Below are positions 24,850-28,552 of a DNA stretch of 28,552 nt, in pieces. The DNA is from Betaproteobacteria bacterium. Its GTDB lineage: Bacteria; Pseudomonadota; Gammaproteobacteria; Burkholderiales; Burkholderiaceae. The DNA lies in contig RFXC01000023.1 of NCBI GenBank assembly GCA_009921765.1, positions 1-28,552 of the forward strand, written 5' to 3'. The notes beneath the pieces are model-generated. The model ran no database searches. It saw nothing but the letters and a program-made list of their open reading frames with translations, and was not told the origin of the DNA. Position numbers and translations under genes: made by a program. Each line of letters begins with the position of its first letter. Position 1 is the first letter of the stretch.

Positions 24850-25839
24850 TCACATCGGCTCGAGCGCGGGCTCGGCCATGGCTTCAAGCTGCCCGGCGAG
24901 CTCCGCAATCCGGTCCTGCCAATAGCGCGGCGTGCCGAACCAGGGAAAGGCTGCCGGGAATGCCGGATCATTCCAGCGACGCGCGATCCATGCGCTGTAG
25001 TGGATGAGCCGCAGCGTACGAAGTGGTTCGATCAGCGCGAGCCCGGCGCGATCGACATCCCTCACCTGTCGGTAGCCCGCCAGCAGGCGGCCGAGCTGCT
25101 CGGCGCGCTCGTGGCGCTCGCCGGAGAGCAGCATCCAGAGATCCTGGATCGCAGGACCCGTGCGCGCGTCGTCAAAGTCGACGAAGTGTGGACCCGCGTC
25201 CGTCCAGAGCAGATTGCCCGGATGACAGTCGCCGTGCAGCCGGATGCACGCGAGCCTGGCTGCTCCAGCCTGTGCGAACGCTCGCTCGGCTGCCTCGATG
25301 GCAGCGTTCGCAAGCCCGTGCCAGCGGGCCTCGAGTTCAGCCGGAATGAGCCCGCCCGCAAGCAGCGCATCGCGTGGCTCGCGGCCCAGCGTGGTGACAT
25401 CGGCGGCTTCGCGGTGTACGAAGGCCGAGCGCGCGCCAACGTTGTGGATCCTGGCGATGAAGCGGCCGATCCATTCCAGAACGCCAGGCTGGTCGAGCTC
25501 GGGCGCGCGGCCGCCTCGCCGCGGATAGACCGCGAACCGGAAGCCTGCATGCCGATGAAGCGTCTGGTGATCGAGCACGAGCGGCGCGACGGCAGGAATA
25601 TCGTCATGCGCGAGCTCGGCCACGAATGCGTGTTCCTCGGCGATTTGCGCATCGCTCCAGCGGCCCGGGCGGTAAAACTTGACCACCACCGGCTCCGCGT
25701 CCTCCAGGTAAACAAGGTAGACCCGGTTTTCGTAGCTGTTGAGCGCAATCAGCCGGCCGTCGCCGCGCAGGCCCACCGAGTCCAGCGCATTCAGGACCGT
25801 GTCGGGGTCAAGGCCTGCATAGGGAGCGGCGTGGCTCAT
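24850..25839 (-). CDS. srkA: SrkA (YihE/RdoA)-type stress-response protein kinase
   Basis: This 329-residue protein has the APH/choline-kinase-like fold of SrkA, a Ser/Thr kinase linked to envelope stress and cell survival in E. coli. Visible elements are the start SYENRVYLVYLEDAEPVVVKFYRPGRW with Lys54, the catalytic loop LHGDCHPGNLLW with Asp204 and Asn209, and the metal motif FVDFDDARTGPAIQDLWML with Asp221. The length equals the family norm (about 328). The ATG at 25839 overlaps the stop of the small gene upstream (25836-25839), so the two are coupled; a longer start at 26019 would run across that gene. Its targets here are unknown. Confidence 0.92.
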   Translation of the reverse strand: MSHAAPYAGLDPDTVLNALDSVGLRGDGRLIALNSYENRVYLVYLEDAEPVVVKFYRPGRWSDAQIAEEHAFVAELAHDDIPAVAPLVLDHQTLHRHAGFRFAVYPRRGGRAPELDQPGVLEWIGRFIARIHNVGARSAFVHREAADVTTLGREPRDALLAGGLIPAELEARWHGLANAAIEAAERAFAQAGAARLACIRLHGDCHPGNLLWTDAGPHFVDFDDARTGPAIQDLWMLLSGERHERAEQLGRLLAGYRQVRDVDRAGLALIEPLRTLRLIHYSAWIARRWNDPAFPAAFPWFGTPRYWQDRIAELAGQLEAMAEPALEPM

Positions 25840-26141
25840 CCGAGCGCGCGCTCGGCTTTGGCGAGCCAGACCGAGAGCTCGCCCCGCAGGTCGGTGGCGC
25901 TGAACGAACAGCTTTCCTCGCCGAACATGGCGGCCGATTCCAGCCGCGACAGGAGCGCCTCGAGCACCTGGCCGTAGCGGGGCGGGAGCGCGGCGAGCAG
26001 TTCGCGCTCGGCGCGCCATGCCCGGGCAAGCTCGGCCGCCTGCAACGCTGGCGCCCGGTCGAGGACGCTTCGCAACCGACCGATCGCAGCGGGGTAGGTC
26101 GTTGCGCGATCGGTGGCGAGCGTGTTCAGGTCACCGTCCAT
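25836..26141 (-). CDS. Conserved small protein of unknown function
   Basis: This 101-residue acidic, mostly helical protein has two helical stretches (about 17-65) and a distinctive MFGEESCSFSATDLRGELSVWLAKAE segment near the C-terminus. I recall similar short proteins in Burkholderiales but know no assigned function. It has no signal peptide or membrane segment. Its ATG shares one base with the stop of the truncated SDR gene (TGATG), and its own stop overlaps srkA (ATGA), so it is translated as part of a coupled chain. A partner or regulator role for SrkA is conceivable from position only. Confidence 0.72.
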   Translation of the reverse strand: MDGDLNTLATDRATTYPAAIGRLRSVLDRAPALQAAELARAWRAERELLAALPPRYGQVLEALLSRLESAAMFGEESCSFSATDLRGELSVWLAKAERALG

Positions 26142-26842
26142 CAGATGACCGAGGTGCTGCAGCCGTCCATCGGGATGACCACGCCGTTCACGTAGCTCGC
26201 GCGTTCACTTGCGAGAAAGTGCGCGACCTCGGCGATTTCCTGGGGCTCGGCCATGCGCTTCATCGGAATTCTTGCGGTCTCTTCCGCGAGCAGTTCGTCC
26301 ACCGGCCGGCCGCTCACCCGCGATGCTGCGCGAAGACCCTCGTCCACCCGGGAGGTGCGGGTAAGACCGGGATTGATGCCGTTCACCCGGATGCCCCGAT
26401 CGGCAAAGGCACGCGCATAACCAACCGTATTGAGCATCAGCGCGGCGTTGGCCGCACCACCCGAGATGTGCATCACGCCCGCCTGTTTGCCGCCCTGACC
26501 GATGATGTTCACCACCGCGCCGGCATTGCGCGAGGCCATGCATCGCACCACCGGTGCGATGACATTCACGTAGCTGAAGTACTTGCCGTTCATGCCTTGA
26601 TGGAAGGCGGCCGAGTCGAGTTCGTCGGGCCCGAAACGGCGGGCAGCGCCTGCCGAGGTCACCAGAACCGCGATGGGGCCCACTTCGCGCTCGACCTGCT
26701 CCACCATGGCCTGTGCGGCCGCCGCATCGGTGAGGTCAACCGCCAGCGTGGCTGCCATCGAGACGCCCTTGGCCGACAGCAGGCGTGACGCCTCGTCGAG
26801 GTTGGCTGCCGTGCGTGAGACGCCCACCACCCGCGCGCCACT
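26141..26842 (-). pseudogene. Short-chain dehydrogenase/reductase lacking its N-terminal cofactor site
   Basis: From SGARVVGVSRT onward the frame reads as a normal SDR: DVTSAG-like VLVTSAGAAR, VVNIIGQGG, GIRVNGINPGLTRTSRVDEG, and a C-terminal ASYVNGVVIPMDGC. What should precede ARVV, the first beta strand and the TGxxxGxG dinucleotide loop of about 30-40 residues, is absent. The frame meets a TAA at 26843-26845, and no other frame upstream encodes it before the divergent FrnE gene. The usual YxxxK active site is also absent: the segment reads HISGGAANAALM, as in a non-classical SDR group. The first possible start is GTG at 26830. The gene is most likely a deletion remnant, perhaps still translated to couple the next gene. 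Confidence 0.8.
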
Positions 26843-26877
26843 TTACAGGTGTTGGCTTGACCGACGGGGGCGAAAGA

Positions 26878-27531
26878 ATGTCTGCAGGTTCGATCCGGAT
26901 CGACGTGGTGTCCGATGTGGTGTGTCCCTGGTGTTTCGTGGGCAAGCGGCAACTGGAGGCGGCGCTCGCCCGCTGGCGTGAGACGCACCCGGATCAGCCG
27001 GTTGAAGTGCGTTGGCATCCGTTTCAGCTGAATCCCGATTTGCCCGACGAGGGCGTCTCGCGCAGTGACTACCTGGCCCAGAAGTTTGGGAGCGCCGACA
27101 CCTCGCGGATCTATGCGAATGTGCAGCGTGCAGCCGGTGCCGTCGATCTCACGCTTGCGATTGACGCGATCGCCCGGCAGCCCAACACGCTGCGCGCGCA
27201 CGCCCTGATGGCGGCCGCGCCCGACGAGCGCTCGCAGGATGCGCTCGCCGAGGCGCTTTTTACCGCGTATTTCCAGCAGGGCCGCGACCTCACCGACCTC
27301 GCCCAGTTGCGTGACATTGCGCGCGCAGCCGGGCTTTCCGAACCGGCGATCGAACGCGCGCTGGCTGACCCGCAGGCGCATGAGGAAGTCGCTGAGGCCG
27401 ATCAGCGGGCGCGTCGTGCGGGGATTCGTGGCGTGCCCTGCTTTATCGTGAACGGTCGCAGCGCGGTGAGCGGCGCCCAGGGGGCCGAGGCCATCCTCGA
27501 CCGGATCGCCCTCGAGGCCGAGGCCGGTTGA
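26878..27531 (+). CDS. FrnE/DsbA-family dithiol oxidoreductase
   Basis: This 217-residue cytoplasmic thioredoxin-fold protein is of the DsbA/FrnE group, without a signal peptide. The CPWC active site is Cys16-Cys19 in DVVCPWCFVGKRQLE, followed by a helical insertion with VRWHPFQLNPDLPDEG and PNTLRAHALM, and by the cis-proline loop RGVPCFIVNGRSAVSGAQ near the C-terminus. Members act in thiol-disulfide exchange or as 2-hydroxychromene-2-carboxylate isomerase-like proteins; the substrate here is unknown. The ATG at 26878 is chosen for the standard family N-terminus; an earlier in-frame ATG at 26785 would overlap the SDR remnant. Its promoter must lie within or beside that remnant, since only about 35 bp separate them. 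Confidence 0.88.
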   Translation: MSAGSIRIDVVSDVVCPWCFVGKRQLEAALARWRETHPDQPVEVRWHPFQLNPDLPDEGVSRSDYLAQKFGSADTSRIYANVQRAAGAVDLTLAIDAIARQPNTLRAHALMAAAPDERSQDALAEALFTAYFQQGRDLTDLAQLRDIARAAGLSEPAIERALADPQAHEEVAEADQRARRAGIRGVPCFIVNGRSAVSGAQGAEAILDRIALEAEAG

Positions 27532-27547
27532 CGCAACGCGCGGTTCG

Positions 27548-28309
27548 CTAGCCCCGCCCGACAAAGGGCATCTGGGTGGCCATTACCGTCATGAAGAGCA
27601 CATTCGATTCCGGCGGCAGCCCCGCCATGTACAGAATCGCCTGGCCGACATGGTCGACGTCCATGCGCGGCTCGACGCGGCTGGTGCCATCGGGTTGCGG
27701 CACGCCGCGCGTCATCCGATCGGTCATGTCGGTGGCGGCATTGCCGATATCGATCTGACCACAGGCGATATCCCAGGCGCGGCCATCGAGCGCGGCGGAT
27801 TTGGTGAGGCCGGTGATGGCGTGTTTGGTCGAGGTGTAGGGGGCGGAGAAAGGCCGCGGGGTGTGCGCCGAGATGGAGCCGTTGTTGATGATCCGGCCGC
27901 CGCGCGGCGTCTGCATCTTCATGAGCCGGAAGGCCTGCTGCGTGCAGAGGAAGGCGCCGGTGAGATTGGCATTGACCACCGTCATCCATTGCTCGTAGCT
28001 CAGCTCCTCGATCGGGATGGCGGGAGCGCCGGTGCCGGCGTTGTTGAACAGCAGGTCGAGGCGACCGAAGGTCTGCCAGGTCTGGTCGAAGAGCGCGCGC
28101 ACCGAGGCGGGGTCGCCCACGTCGGTAGGAATAGCGAGTGGCGTCGGCCCGGCGGTGCCGATGTCTTCGATGGTGCGCGCGAGCGGCTCGATCCGCCGCC
28201 CGGCGAGTACGACCTGCCAGCCCGCGCCGGCCAGTGCACGCGCGGCTGCGCGGCCGACGCCGGTGCCGCCGCCGGTGACAATCGCGATTCGGGGGGTGCG
28301 CTCAGACAT
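27548..28309 (-). CDS. Intact short-chain dehydrogenase/reductase
   Basis: This 253-residue classical SDR has the cofactor loop TGGGTGVG (12-19), NNAG (89-92), and the catalytic Ser145, Tyr158 and Lys162 in [22 protein letters not shown]. The arginine pair after the second beta strand (AGRR) suggests NADP(H) preference. The substrate is unknown. It ends 16 bp from the convergent FrnE gene with no terminator between them. It is a full-length contrast to the truncated SDR 700 bp away, with clearly different sequence, so the two are not a recent duplication. Confidence 0.88.
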   Translation of the reverse strand: MSERTPRIAIVTGGGTGVGRAAARALAGAGWQVVLAGRRIEPLARTIEDIGTAGPTPLAIPTDVGDPASVRALFDQTWQTFGRLDLLFNNAGTGAPAIPIEELSYEQWMTVVNANLTGAFLCTQQAFRLMKMQTPRGGRIINNGSISAHTPRPFSAPYTSTKHAITGLTKSAALDGRAWDIACGQIDIGNAATDMTDRMTRGVPQPDGTSRVEPRMDVDHVGQAILYMAGLPPESNVLFMTVMATQMPFVGRG

Positions 28310-28359
28310 GGCAGTGGGTCCTTGGAGTGGGGCGATGGCCGCGCGGCTGCTCGCCTGGC

Positions 28360-28551
28360 TCAGCCTGCGCCGTGGCAGTGCTTGTATTTTCGTCCGCTGC
28401 CGCAGGGGCAGGGGTCGTTCCGGCCGGCACGCGGGCTGTCGTGCCGGATGGTGGCGGGCTTGAGGGCCTTCTCTCGGGCGGGTGCGAGTCGCGTGAAAAT
28501 CTCGCCTACGCCTTCCAGCATGAGGTCGATCATTTCCTCCCGCTCACTGTC
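28360..28551 (-). CDS. C-terminal part of a YecA/UPF0149-like SEC-C protein (partial)
   Basis: The last 63 codons of a - strand gene run off the window edge. They end in the SEC-C zinc motif [18 protein letters not shown], with ligands Cys48, Cys50, Cys59 and His60 counted from the visible part, before a TGA at 28360-28362. The preceding [23 protein letters not shown] resembles the region before the motif in YecA/UPF0149-type proteins. The motif binds zinc and, in SecA and YecA, ribosomes or SecB. The full domain content cannot be seen. The intact SDR start lies 50 bp beyond its stop. Confidence 0.8.
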   Translation of the reverse strand, partial: DSEREEMIDLMLEGVGEIFTRLAPAREKALKPATIRHDSPRAGRNDPCPCGSGRKYKHCHGAG

Positions 28552-28552
28552 T

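Noticed and set aside
26659..27564. - strand open frame across FrnE that could supply the missing SDR N-terminus
   Set aside because: It is in another frame and contains no TGxxxGxG loop or SDR beta strand; it is the complement of FrnE.
26141..28309. The two SDR genes as a recent tandem duplication
   Set aside because: They share only generic family features, differ in active-site type, and are separated by an oppositely oriented gene.

Overview
The window is GC-rich (about two thirds by eye) and tightly packed, with short gaps and many start/stop overlaps. A LiuR-type MerR regulator heads a leucine catabolic cluster that carries aceK, and a LIV-type ABC importer is flanked by two CoA ligases. 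This combination points to a betaproteobacterium, most likely Burkholderiales. That assignment rests on gene content and protein flavour, not on a marker gene. I see no rRNA, tRNA, CRISPR array, insertion sequence, phage gene or attachment site.

Region 1 (1-14101, + strand) begins with the tail of an unidentified gene (1-87). Then comes a leucine/isovalerate (liu) cluster of 13 genes: liuR, a PaaI-type thioesterase, isovaleryl-CoA dehydrogenase (liuA), isocitrate dehydrogenase kinase/phosphatase (aceK), acetyl-CoA acetyltransferase, a second acyl-CoA dehydrogenase, both subunits of methylcrotonyl-CoA carboxylase (liuB, liuD), a GhrA-type glyoxylate reductase, HMG-CoA lyase (liuE), a DUF1289 protein, a metallo-beta-lactamase-fold hydrolase and a GNAT acetyltransferase. 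Two 18-bp operators of identical 8-2-8 geometry flank liuR, one upstream of it and one across its stop codon. The set accounts for leucine breakdown to acetyl-CoA and acetoacetate except for 3-methylglutaconyl-CoA hydratase (liuC), which is absent from between liuB and liuD. AceK and GhrA tie the cluster to the glyoxylate node, which fits a substrate degraded to C2 units.

Region 2 (14087-15272, - strand) holds GMP reductase (guaC), which overlaps the acetyltransferase tail-to-tail, and a 211-bp gap containing an 8-bp tandem repeat.

Region 3 (15273-23802, - strand) is an importer operon transcribed as AMP-binding acyl-CoA ligase, livG, livH, livM, periplasmic binding protein, livF, PaaK-like ligase. 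The layout suggests uptake of a carboxylic acid and its activation to a CoA thioester; the substrate is unknown. Stem-loops sit on both sides of the binding-protein gene.

Region 4 (23926-28552) contains a 3-hydroxybutyryl-CoA dehydrogenase, an SrkA-type stress kinase, a small conserved gene, an SDR gene that has lost its cofactor-binding N-terminus, a FrnE/DsbA-type oxidoreductase (+ strand), an intact SDR, and the C-terminal part of a SEC-C zinc-motif protein cut by the window edge.

Most of the window is recognisable metabolism. The parts I find most worth checking are the paired operators, the missing liuC, the aceK/ghrA link, the truncated SDR, the palindromic intergenic elements and the atypical PaaK-like enzyme. 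I did not find a convincing new multi-gene system.
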